Assembly: GCA_024138025.1 (NCBI GenBank)
Contig: JAMXBD010000718.1
Location: forward strand, 248,001 to 312,000
Direction of reading: 5' to 3'
Length of the DNA: 64,000 nt
DNA from: Combretum micranthum
Taxonomy: Eukaryota > Streptophyta > Magnoliopsida > Myrtales > Combretaceae
The translations under genes and the position numbers were made by a program. Numbering within the stretch: the stretch's first letter is position 1; each line of letters starts with the position of its first letter. Positions 38,440-49,490 of this stretch are shown here, piece by piece. Below the pieces are notes generated by a model. That model ran no database searches. It saw only the letters and a list, made by a program, of their open reading frames with translations, and had not been told where the DNA came from.

Positions 38440-39600
38440 GAACCAAGAGGAGATTATAAATTTCGCTAAAATCAATTGGGTCTTGGAAGGCTTCGAGAAA
38501 AGATGGACGTTATGCTTTTTTCTATAAAAAATGTTGGTCAATTGTACGTGATTCAGTTAGTTTTAATACCAAAAAGACAAGAAGTAGAAACTATCTATAA
38601 TAGACCAATCAGTTTATGCTCAACTCTTTGTAAAATGATTAAAAGATTTTGGAATCTTGATTAAGGCCCCTTATACACCTAATTCAATCGAGTTCTATGC
38701 CATCAAAAAGAGCTACAAACAATATCATCCTGTTAAATGGGTTGATCTACAACTTAAAGGAAAGGAAGTGAAAATATATATGATCATCAAATTAGACTTG
38801 GAAAAGGCTTATGACAAAAAAAATGGGACTTTATTCATTGGGCCTTAGTAGGTTTAAACTTTCTTGATTGGTAGGTAAAACTGTTAATAGGGTGTTTATC
38901 AATAGCGTCTTTCAAATTTTGGTAAATGGATAAAGTACAGATGTTTTCAACCAAGTCGATGACTTAGACAAGGTGATCCATTATCACCATACTTGTTTAT
39001 TATGAATTTAGAGTTTTTGAGCCATGACATTGAGCAAGAAGTTAATAGGGGAACATGGTGCTCTTTTAAGTTTAGAGGCCGAGATCTTATTATTTCACAC
39101 AAGTTGATGTTTGCTGATGATATTATTTTAGTAGTGGAAGCAAACAATCAGAAAGCACATACTATCTCACAATCTCTCTATGTTTAAGGAACATTCAAAT
39201 CTATCTTTTAATGCAACACATTTTGCAATTATGTTCTCTAACAATAAGACACAGTAAGACAAATAGGCAATAATGAATGTATTGTCATTCAAAGAGATGG
39301 ATTACTTTGGAAATTATCTAGGTTATCCTCTTGATGTTGGATCTAAACCATTAGATTTAGAGTTGGCTTTTATCATTGATAAAGTTAGAAGCAAACTAAG
39401 TGGATGGAAAGCTAAACACCTTAGTATGGTGAAAAGATTGTTACTTGCAAAATCTGCGTTGAAAGCACTTCTAACGCACTATATACAAGTGGCATCTTTA
39501 CCAAGAAAGACATTTGAGAGGTTATAACAATTAACAAGGAAATTTATTTGGAGTGGCAATAAAGCAAAGAAAGAAACACATCATTAGGTAGTTTGGGAAC
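38440..39600 (+). pseudogene. LINE reverse transcriptase fragment
   Basis: Open frame 38993-39187 carries FIMNLEFLSHDIEQE and LIISHKLMFADDIILVVEA; FADD (39110-39121) is the catalytic box of plant L1 reverse transcriptases. The next frame, 39273-39527, gives FGNYLGYPLDVGSKP and DKVRSKLSGWKAKHLSMV, then VKRLLLAKSALKALLTHY, the conserved thumb-region block. Upstream pieces at 38476-38848 (LVLIPKRQE, IYNRPISLC, KLDLEKAYDK) match the earlier palm motifs. Frame changes separate all these blocks. Confidence 0.88.
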
Positions 39601-40062
39601 AAATTGCCATGCCCAAAATATGTGGTAGTGCTAGGACTAACTGATCTAACATAGAAACAAAGCTTTTGTTTGAAAAAGATGGTGTGATTGGAAGATTGGT
39701 AAAGTAAATTGGGCACCATTTTTTAGGGTAAAATACCGAAGTCTAAGGAAAAATCAAATGGGCTAGAACAGTTGGGAATATTCAAGTACTTAAAAGAGCT
39801 AGTTATATTAGAGTTGATAAGAGGAAAACACCACGAAATTACTCTTCAATATGTAAAGAAATTATCTAAATTGAGAAATGGATGTTTGATCATGGTTTCA
39901 CTTTTAAAGAAAAACACAAAATTTTGGATAGATTAGTAAGTTGGATCATGTGCCATTAGAAGCATAATTCAAGGACTTGTCCATGAGTAGACCTTAAATC
40001 TTACTGTAGCAAATTGTTGGATAAAAGAATTTGTTTGGGATGAAAGAAAATAGGATTCCATA

Positions 40063-42106
40063 TGTAACACCCTAAATTTAGGTCATTTATAACCTATACA
40101 TGTCCATATTTAATATGGACATGCAAGGCTCAGAACTGCTATTATCCACCATAACATCATAATTGGCTCCAAAATCTCTTTTTATTAATGAATTTAAATA
40201 GTATTAAAACACATACATGAATTCTTAAACTATTGGATAAGAACTATCTTATAATCTATATACTTTAATATAATGGATGGTTGAAGAGAAAAGAACTCTA
40301 AACAATAAGTATTTCAGATTTACTATGTTACCAACAAACGGTAAACACATATTGCTACCTAGACCGATTATACTTAAACTATTACATGTTCCATGTTTTA
40401 TTTTGGAAGGTCTTCAAAGCTAGCGATAATCCTAATCCCCTTATCTGGTTGTAACTTGTGATGTATCAATCAACACGTTACCACTTGTACTTGAAAAGAT
40501 AAAAGGGTGAGTTAAAGCCCAATATGGTATACCAACAAACACATGCACATATACAAACAATGGCAAACTCACATGATTCATAATCATATGAATGAAACAA
40601 ACAACCATTTATTTATCTTTATCCTTTAGCCTAACACTCAACAAAAGGCATAACTCAGTATCCCAAAACTCGTATAAATATTATAATATATATATATGAT
40701 GTTGGGTATTCCCTAATATCCAGGAGTAAAAAATACAAATATTGGGTACTCTCTAATATTCGCAAAATCGAAACACCTAGATTTACCCAAATTATTTTAT
40801 GTACAACTTACTCTTGGATGACACCACACATGGATCATCAGATTGCCGCAATAATAGCGTGGATACACTCCACTTATTATCAGCAGCCATGCATAAGCAT
40901 TACACACATTATTAAGCTGAATAGTTAAATTAGTCAAGTGAAGTTTCTATCCTAAATAAACATAAGCAACAAACAAGTATACATGTATCTGGATAGTTGA
41001 TTCAACTTAGTCCAATTAATAGAAAAGTCTAAACTGGATTTACTATATACGAAGGTATTTAGACTCTTTTACATTTCTCAATTTATTCCAAATAATATTC
41101 TTTAGGCCCTCTCTCTTATTCTAATGTTAAAGATGGTGTTTATATAAGATAATTGCATATATATGTTAAAAGTTTAAATTTTAACAAGAAAATAATGGAA
41201 AATAGTAATTAATTGATAATAACAAAGCCTTAGGTTTTTAGAGTAATAATGGACCTTAAAAAGTCAATTGAACAAGTTTTAAGTATTTTTGAGAAGGATA
41301 AATCAAGTTTTTGAAAAACTGTGTTGTACACAAGCTACGTACAAAGCTGTTTAGAAACTCATTGTACACAACCTTCTACACGGGCTATGCAGAGAGGTTG
41401 TGTAGAATGCAAAAGAGGGTAAGAAGTACTTTTAAAGTACATGACCTTCTACACAAGCTGTAAGGGAGGTTTTGCAGAACCAAACATAGGGCGTTTCATG
41501 CATTTTTACCAAGCTCCAATTTTCTCCATTCCTAACATTAAAAACACAACTAATGATCCAAATTCAAACCTTCTTCAAAACCTAAACACCCATTTTAACG
41601 AATCTTGCATAAAAATTGAATCTTGCAAACAAAAGATGTAACTTTTGCAAAGAACTCACATTACCTTCAAATTCCATCAATCCTTTACATTCCCACTTCC
41701 CAATTTCTTTTTATTGTTAAAGATCCCTCAAAATCTTCCCAATAAATGTTTGTTCTCCCACAAAATCTTAATATTAATATACAAGTGTCAAATCTTTGTT
41801 TCCAAGATTTCTTTTGTTAGACAAGTAGTAAGAAACACAAAGGAATTTCACTTACCATGAACTGTTTTCCATAATTTCTTCAAGAATCTAATGTTGAGAT
41901 AAAGGAAGATTTTCAGTGAAAATAAGATGGAAAGGCAAAAAAGAACAAAAAAAAAAAAAAGGCGGTTACCTTCTTGACAATTTTATACATTAGGTAACCA
42001 ACGTGTATTTTGAAATTTATTATCAATGGATAATTTTGTTATTATTATAAAAATTAAAATTACTTCTCTGTCCTTCATTATAAATACATTTCTTTAGAAT
42101 ATTTCA
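40063..42106. mobile_element. probable LTR-type insertion inside the LINE
   Basis: The LINE coding trace stops at about 40062 and resumes by about 42150. The insertion begins TGTAACACCCTAAATTTAGG, a classic plant LTR terminus. A likely end is atttca at 42106, giving flanks ccata (40058-40062) and ccaaa (42107-42111), a 4 of 5 match. Inside are non-coding AT-rich sequence and repeated phrases such as ttctacac and gttgtgtaga around 41330-41480. No domains, so solo LTR or non-autonomous. The right end is uncertain. Confidence 0.5.
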
Positions 42107-42345
42107 CCAAATTTTAGAGTTATTAGATGAACATTATGGATGTATTATACTAATCCAGGGCCAAGATGATAGACTTTATTTGACAAAAATATTAGATATA
42201 CTCCCTTAAAAAAAGAAATATGTGAGACATTAAAACTACAAACCATTGGAAATGATTTATGTTGGAAAATGTTATCAAGATCGATATTTCTCCAAAAGAG
42301 AAGCTGTTTATGTGGAAGGTTATAACAAATAGCTTACCTATAGGA

Positions 42346-42635
42346 TGTTAAAATAATAAATATAATAGCCCACATCATATCTATAAGGTAAATTTTAGAT
42401 GAAATAGTTGTGGTACTAATCTTAATATGGTATCAGAGTAGAGATCAAGAGTTTGAATCCTTACACATTCGTTAAAAATCCCATTAAAAAAAAAGTTATT
42501 TATTTGTTGGGCCTTTGTCAAAATTAAAGTCTTGGCCCACAAGTGAGGGAAGTGTTAAAATAATAAATATAATTACCTGCACCATATCTATAAATTTAAG
42601 TTTTAGATGAGATGATTGTGACGCTACCATTACCA
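42346..42635 (+). mobile_element. TRIM element (terminal-repeat retrotransposon in miniature)
   Basis: Left terminal repeat: from 42346 (TGTTAAAATAATAAATATAA) to about 42426. The Met-tRNA primer-binding site tggtatcagag is at 42428-42438. A polypurine tract aagtgagggaag (42541-42552) directly precedes the second terminal repeat, 42553 to about 42635 (same 20-base start). Total about 290 bp with no coding capacity. It inserted exactly at LINE codons PIG: LPIG ends at 42345 and the LINE sequence INPRKRN resumes at about 42640. Target duplication is worn (tagga against aggga). Confidence 0.85.
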
Positions 42636-43505
42636 GGGATTAATCCAAGGAAACGGAACATCAACTCTAACATGACGTGCCCAAGATGTGATAACCTGAT
42701 GAGACAATTGAGCACTCATTAAAAACATGTCCTTGTTTGAATAATCAGCTCTAACAGTGGGAGTCTGATTCACTTGCAGCAAACATCATGACAATCCACT
42801 TCATTGATTGGATAAAGTTTAACTGTCATATAGAAAGGAGTCAAACATCTCAATCAAGGCCACCAAAGGCATTTTGTTTTGTTATTTTACTGATTGATTT
42901 GGGCTGACAGAAGTAAGCTCATTTTTCAAGCACAGAAGAAACGATTGAAATTAAATCAAGAAGATATGCTTTTGAATATTGGACATTCATTAGAACACAC
43001 AAAAAAGGATAATTGAAATTGAAAAGGTAAATCTTAAATGGAACCCACCTAAACAACCATATTTCTTTAGCAACGATTAAACAATTGAAACTGGCTATAT
43101 GTTTTTGCAGCAAAAATTGAATGTGTGGACTCTACTAGCCGAAGGAATATGGTTGTGTATACAATGAAATCATTAAATACGAGGCCAACATATTGCAGCA
43201 AATGGAGGAGCAGGAGGTGTTTTTTGAAGACCCACCATGGATTGTTTGGAAGAAGTTGCATCTAGAAATGCTTTCCTATGGATTGTTCATAGACTACCAT
43301 AGGAGTAATGTAGTTTCAGACAATTTAGTATGCATATGAGGCCTTTTATTTAACATCCTTGAATTGCTACGGAGCTTTTGTCTCTGTTGTCTAGGTTTTG
43401 TTTAGCTATTGCTCGGGATGTTGTTGCTGCAATGTTTGCTATGTTTGAACGTATTATCCTATGAATGAATATCTATGCTTACCGAAAAAAGTAAAAAAAA
43501 AAAAA

Positions 43506-44103
43506 TCATATTTTGTAAATGGAGATTTAGCCAATGTTGCGATGTTAAGCCACCAACGAAGATCCAACCATTAGTAGATTAAGAAATTTATTTTACTTAT
43601 ATCAGCTTGTGAGTCAAAATATTTAGGAACTGCAAATTTTTCTTCCAAATGCATCATTTGGTAAAATGATATGTTTAACTATGTTTAAAAGATTAGTTTG
43701 AAATGCTGAGCAAAATCTACTACAAGAATGCTCATTTATATGCTATCTGATATAATTTACTAAGTCGTGGGCAAATAGATAAAACATAATATATTAGGAA
43801 AAAGAGAGAGAGAGAGAGAGAGATAGAGATTCCTATCATGTCAAACATGAATATGCCACCTTGGATACCTATTGCCAAAAGGCCCAAAACCTGTTTATAA
43901 AGCAATTGCAAATATGCTAATAATCTGACGAGTCAAATTTAAATTCTAAAAATTTTAATAACATTCATATTTAGCTTTGTATCTGTACTAGTAATTAGTA
44001 TGTTCGGTGATTTTGCATAATACAGGCATTTGGTAAGTGATTAATTAAGCATGAAATGTAGACGATGTGATTTTTATTACTGTACTTCTTCTGTAAGTGA
44101 TGA
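43506..44103. other. intergenic AT-rich interval with AG microsatellite
   Basis: No coding potential seen. An (AG)n run of about ten units lies at 43803-43823. The interval also provides the left flank (agctctaa) of the hAT-like element at 44112. Confidence 0.5.
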
Positions 44104-44111
44104 AGCTCTAA

Positions 44112-44917
44112 TAGACATCGGCACAGTTTGGATCGGTTTTGAACCCGAACCGGAATCGCCAGAGCCAGGGCGGTTCATGGTTTTAAGGAACTGCCGGTTC
44201 TGACGGTTTCGGTTTCGATTCCACATGAACAATTTTTTTTTTTTTGGAAAAAATGAAGAAAATAATATAAAAGGGATTAATTAAAAGTCAGTTGAAGAAT
44301 AAGAGGGATTGTGGTTGGTGGCACTTAAAAAGTGCCGCTAGTTAAATTAGTAATGTAAATAAAATAAGAGATGGTAAAATTAGAAAAATAATTGAATAAA
44401 AAAGTTAATTTATAATTATAAAAAGAAGAAAAAAGACATTGTAAAGTGAAAAATGGCAAGCATTTACTTATAATATAAATAAATATATTATATATCATAG
44501 AATGTTAATCTTTTTATTAATTTATGTTAATCTCTTCCTAAATAAATATTATAGACTTCGATTTTGAAAAAGTTTGCATTTACACTTTGAACATATGTGG
44601 ACATTAATTTTTTGATCGTTAATGTGTATGTATATTAAATTTGTCTTTAATAATATCATGCACAGGTTTGTTTTTTGTTTTTTTTTTTTTTTAATTCAAA
44701 TATTTGGCGGGTTGGAACCGCCGGTTCCCGGTCTGAAATAGCGGTTTCGGACCCGGTTGGAACCACCGGTTCCGCCAAGCTTAACCACTTGGACCCTCCG
44801 GTTCCGGCGGGTCCTTGAACAGTTCGGAACCGTCACCAACAGGGCGGTTCCGGTCAGGAACCGCTGGTGACGGTTCTGGACGGGTCGCGGTTCGGAACCG
44901 CCCCATGGTGATGTCTA
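44112..44917. mobile_element. hAT-like non-autonomous DNA transposon with GC-rich subterminal CCGGTTCC repeats
   Basis: Inverted termini TAGACATC (44112-44119) and GATGTCTA (44910-44917) are flanked by an 8-bp duplication, agctctaa (44104-44111) and agctctag (44918-44925), 7 of 8 identical. Eight-bp duplications define the hAT superfamily. Both ends carry dense GGTTCCGG/CCGGTTCC-like motifs in alternating orientation (44130-44215 and 44705-44905), likely transposase-binding repeats. The 490-bp core is AT-rich and has no transposase frame. Confidence 0.85.
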
Positions 44918-44939
44918 AGCTCTAGTCTCCTTTTATATA

Positions 44940-45830
44940 TTGTAATGACTAAAAATAAAAATAGATTACTATAGTCTACTCTTTTGTAATAAATTTGAGG
45001 GGATTGAATTCTCATTTTGTAAAACATATGGTTTCTTTTGTATTATAATATATTTATATATATATATATAACAAAAATTAATTTGAATGGCATGTGCTAA
45101 GAAATGCTAGTTGGTGATTGAAAGTTGAAATAGGATAATGTAATGAGGAAGGATAAAATATGAACTCTATTGTAAATGATTTTCTTCTTCTTTTGTAATG
45201 GCTAAAACAAAAAAAAAATTACTATCGTTTATTCTTTTGTAGTAAATATGATGGGATTGAACTTTTATTTTGTCTAGAAAAAAAGAAATTTTAATTTGTA
45301 AAATATTTGATACCTGAAATTTGGTCAAAATATGCAATTAGATATATTAACTTTTAAATTGATCAATTTTAAAGTTCAGTAGCTAATTTCATATTTTGGG
45401 CAAAGTTTAGGTACCATACCCAACATTAACCCTTAAAAAAATTAAAGGACCAATTAAGATGAATGGCTTGTGCTCAAGGAAGCCAAAGTAGACTGTGGTT
45501 GAAAGTTAAAATAAGGTAAATGTAATGAGGTATGATAAAAATAAACCCTATTTAGAATGATTTACTTCTTTTGTAATGGTTAAAAATAATAATAGAGAGT
45601 TATTATGGTCTTTATTAATCATTTTTATGGAATTGAAATTTCATTTTTGCGAAATAAATGGTTATTTTAATTAAGGAACAAAAAAAAAAAAAAATGAAAA
45701 ACCAGATCAACTGGAATGGCATGTGCTAAAGGAAGCTAAAGTAGTTGGTGGTTGAATGTTGAAATAAGATAAATGTAATGAGGTATTGTAAAAATGAACT
45801 CTGTTTTTAGTGATTTACTCTTCTTCTTTT
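44940..45830. repeat. three imperfect tandem copies of a ~250-bp unit
   Basis: Units A (44940-45190), B (45191-45568) and C (45569-45830) share, in order: ttgtaatggctaaaa, attactatggtct, attgaatttcattttg, gaatggcatgtgctaa, ggttgaaagttgaaataagg, taatgaggtatgataaaa, and gaactctatt...gattt. Unit B is longer because a short hairpin MITE (45309-45438) sits in it. No reading frame or known domain; function unknown. Confidence 0.8.
45309..45438. repeat. short hairpin MITE inside repeat unit B
   Basis: An about 130-bp fold-back: gatacctgaaatttggtcaa and aatatgcaattag are answered by aatttcatattttgggcaaa and tttaggtaccatacc, with a gatcaattt centre. It is a shortened member of the family at 28689, ending attaaccctt. 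Confidence 0.7.
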
Positions 45831-47302
45831 GCTTTTTCGTTTTCTGTTTCTTTTTAAATCACCAACTTGTATTATGAGGTGTCAAAGTTTTCTTATGCTA
45901 ATTCAAGTGGCATGTGAGTTCTGATCAAATCTCTTTCAGCCTAGCGACAATCAAATTTGGGTACTGAAATAAATTAGTTACTTGTTGACTTGCCAAATTT
46001 AATAAGTTGTTTTATATATTTATACCATTATACCTAAATTTCGATCATATTTTTAATTTAGAATCAGACAAGTGGATGAATGAGAGAACTGGATTATGCA
46101 TTTTGCAAGCGGATGGAAAATTCAACGTGTAGTCTTGAAATTTTGATTTAGGGGGTCAGATATCCATATCATTGTGAAAGGAAGGATCTTCTTCTACTAT
46201 TAACCTAGCTTACGTTCTGGGGACCTATACTTACTTTGTAAAAGCAGAAACAATGTTATTGTAGAAGACACTGCTCATTGTTTTCTATAATTGACAAAAT
46301 AACTTTAGCATAAAGTAATTTATATAATTCGTAGTTAGATAAAAGGAACCTTGGCTTAACAAACTTGCTAGCCACATCTCCAAAACAGGTGAAATGACTC
46401 CAATAATAGGAGATCACAACACAACCATTAATCAAGTCTCATAGGCAAAGATCTTTAAATTTACTTCAATAAAAGATGACAAAATTCCAAAAGACCAAAA
46501 TGGCAAGTTCATGTTTTTTTTCACATTGGATGCTTTTGATGAGTTCTATATCTAATGTAGCTCCAAATTAGATAAATGAAATGACCATGTCAGACAGACA
46601 ATAAAATTTCTCAAAAAAAATTAACCATTGAAAACTGATATAACAAGTTTATGGTAAATGTGGTCAGCATGAACCAAATTTCCACTTTATTACATTGGAT
46701 GGTTTTTGACCTTTCTAAAAATTCTGCATAATAAGAAAAATAATTAACATTAGATGAAAACATATAAATATTTTCCCTTAGAAATAACATATTTAAAGAT
46801 AATATATTCTAACATCTTATAGATAAATATGAATTTAAATTTAAGCACTTGGTAATATATTCCATTAAACATCTTATAGATACACAACATAATATACCAT
46901 CATATTAACTACATTAGTTCTCTTTTTTTTTAAGGAACTGACCAGAGGACAACAATAACTTGGTTATATAAGATAATCCTATTAGTTCGTATGTTTGTAT
47001 ATCTTAAAATTATGTCTAGTTTCCCCTCTAGAGGTGAATTTTTGCACTATACAAATATTTCAAGCTTTTTATAAAAATGAAAAAAAGGAGCCTCTTTTTC
47101 TCCCCATCTGAAAGGCATAGGCGTCGACATGCATGTATCAGTAGGTCTTCATGTTCATAGATGTGACAATATATGTAAATTGAATGTAGATGATAGGGTT
47201 AACCTACAACTGTCCTGTATAGTATTCAAGACATTTAGAGAGGAATTTTTTTTTTTTTTATGTGATGAAAGCAAGGGAGAAAATGCATAGAATACTTCAC
47301 AT
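45831..47302. other. interval without recognised genes
   Basis: AT-rich, with T runs near 46921 and 47250. I saw no domain-bearing reading frame, no paired repeats and no transposon termini. Confidence 0.4.
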
Positions 47303-47311
47303 TATTTTGAT

Positions 47312-47680
47312 TGAGTAAATTATACCGGAAAGTCACAACGTTTAAATATAAGCTTATTTCAGGTCACAATATTTTGAATGGTTAAAATGAGGTCATAACA
47401 TTTAGAGAAGTATGTCAATTGAGATCACTATTGACAATTATCAATAGGACAAAGATTTAAAATTAAGACTTAGAAGATTTGGCATGTTGTAACGTGTGTT
47501 AATAGTGACCACAATTGACTAACTTCTCTAAACGTTGTGACTTCTTTTTAACTATTCGAAACATTGCTGTCTCAAATGAATTTACTCTCCAAATGTTGTG
47601 ACATCTTTTAACTACTTAAAACCTTGTGCCTTTAAAAGAAGTTAACTCTAAATGTTGCAACCTTTTGGTGTAATTTACTC
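47312..47680. repeat. Mutator-like foldback MITE with perfect 9-bp target duplication
   Basis: The terminal inverted repeats are gagtaaattataccggaaag and its partner ccttttggtgtaatttactc. The perfect 9-bp duplication tattttgat lies at 47303-47311 and 47681-47689. The interior is an imperfect palindrome with gtcacaacgttt-like phrases repeated in both orientations. Same family as the truncated copy at 16023-16310. Confidence 0.88.
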
Positions 47681-47689
47681 TATTTTGAT

Positions 47690-48230
47690 ATACATTGCTG
47701 ATGTATGTATACATACATAATTTTTCTAGAAAATCTTCAATAAATCCTTACTTTTAGGAGAATGCTTGCTACATACATTAACTAATTCATTTCAAGCCAC
47801 ATATTTACAACCATAACATAGCACAATATCTAGATTCATTGGTCTTATGACAACTTTTACATCACATCAAAACAAATTTTTTACTATTAAAGTCCTTTTA
47901 AACATTATAGTCTTTGTAGGTGTTATACATGGACCATGTGCAAATTTTTCTATTGAATCCACAAGATATGTCAATCATTGTTGACTATTTATATCTCACT
48001 CAGTATGTTAGAGTATACTAGTGCCAAACTTCCTAACAACATAAATAAAAGCTACAAATTCTAGTACATTGACCTTCATAGTCTATGCATGAATCAATCT
48101 ATCATACTCACGAGAATCTACACTAAATAACAAATAGATCAAATTTAAACTACGCTAGTCCAACTTTTGAAAGATTTAAGGATGATATTAATAAAAAAGA
48201 GGAAAAATTTAGCAAAGTATAAAAAAAGAG
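47690..48230. other. AT-rich interval without recognised features
   Basis: No coding region, paired repeat or transposon terminus was identified. It lies between the MITE and the LTR-like sequence that follows. Confidence 0.4.
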
Positions 48231-49490
48231 TGATTTCTATGTGTGCACAACCTTCGACATGGCCGTGCAGATACTAGTGTTGGATGGCAAAAAGTGACAA
48301 GAATATATCTTGAAAGTGTGCCCTAGTTGCTGCATAAGTTGTGCAAAGAGTAGTGCTAAAGGAGAAAATTCAACTAGAGAAGAAAAGAAGGAATTTCAGA
48401 GTGCACAACCCCAGGTACGATCGTGCAAGAGGTTGTGCAGACCACCCCCATTTGTAAATTTATAAATACCTACTTTATTTTGTAATGAAAGGATATCTTA
48501 TCATTCTTGTTCATTCTAAAAGCCTTAGGGAGAGGAAAATAGGAGCTTTAAGAGCATAAGTGCCGCACTAACAACAAGATCACAAAACGCTAAAAGAGTT
48601 TTATCATGCTTAATTTCTACTTCTCTAATTCTTGTGCTTTTATTGCAAACTCCATGGAAGACTATATTTTTCATGCCTAGTCTTGTGAAACCCTAAACAA
48701 TGTGTTGTTATTGATGTTTGATTGATAATATTGATGTTATTTAATCTATTCATGTACTTTAATTATCTTATAATAAATTATGGTCAAATTTGTTACATGT
48801 TTAATTCTTATTAGATAGAAAGAGGTTTCATCTAATAAGATAGATCCTTATGAATAGAAAATTTGCATGTTTTACCTAGAGTTTTCAAATTTTTGTAATA
48901 AAGATTTAATCTTCAATTATGGTTTTTTCTCTTTAATGCAATCTTGCAGGGTGTTAGTGAGGGAGAGGTCTCCACTATCTCGTGTAAGATTAGGAATGAA
49001 TTAACTTGAGAGAGTAGTTGATTTAATTTTGAATCCTTGCAGTTTAAGAACTGAACAATTATTAATCAATCCATTATCATGAGATTTTAAGGTTTAGGAT
49101 AGACTAAGATCAGGGTATAGTTTTGTGATTGAATTAATCTTTCAAAAAGCACTCAAAATCAATTCTAGGGCATAGTAATGTAGTTTAATTAGTTAATTAG
49201 TGATTTTAGTTAATACTCACTCCTTAAGACTAAGGCTAGATAGTAGAAAAAAGGGTACTACTGGTACTTGCTCATTAGGTCTATGTGGACAACACCCATT
49301 TTAATCTAGTTTAATTAGTTGATTAATGATTTTAGTTATACTCACACTACGTTACTAGTATTTTCTCTTTAGATCCCTATGGACGACACCCATTTTAATC
49401 ATATACTACTCTAGATAGGTTTACTTGCTTATACTCGATCATAGGATTTAACTTAGGTTTATAAATTTTATAATTTGGTACAGTTGGTAG
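48230..49490 (+). mobile_element. probable 3' part of an Athila/Tat-like gypsy LTR with degraded primer site
   Basis: The stretch has repeated gtgcacaacc and gttgtgca phrases (48240-48440), then an LTR-like leader with tttataaatacctac at 48458. It ends near 49475 with aatttggtacagttggtagt, which looks like a mutated form of the TTGGCGCCGTTGCCGGGG junction of Athila/Tat elements. No matching 3' LTR was found, and this reading rests on general resemblance only. Confidence 0.35.

Larger units (their letters stand above)
37430..43505 (+). mobile_element. L1-type LINE, decayed, split by two later insertions
   Basis: The ORF2 domain order is recognisable on the + strand. Endonuclease: about 37440-37900 (DDFNDVIHKHERWGG, DLGYAGPKFT). 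Reverse transcriptase: about 38440-39600, with MFADD at 39107-39121. zf-RVT start: about 42240-42335 (ISPKEKLFMWKVITNSLPIG), continuing after a gap at 42640-42720 (NMTCPRCDNLM). An RNase H-like start (KWNPPKQPYF) lies near 43035. A 3' UTR with cttaccgaaaaaagt leads to a poly-A tail ending at 43505. The gaps are a probable LTR (40063-42106) and a TRIM (42346-42635). The 5' end is missing, as is usual for LINEs, and stops are frequent. Confidence 0.85.
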
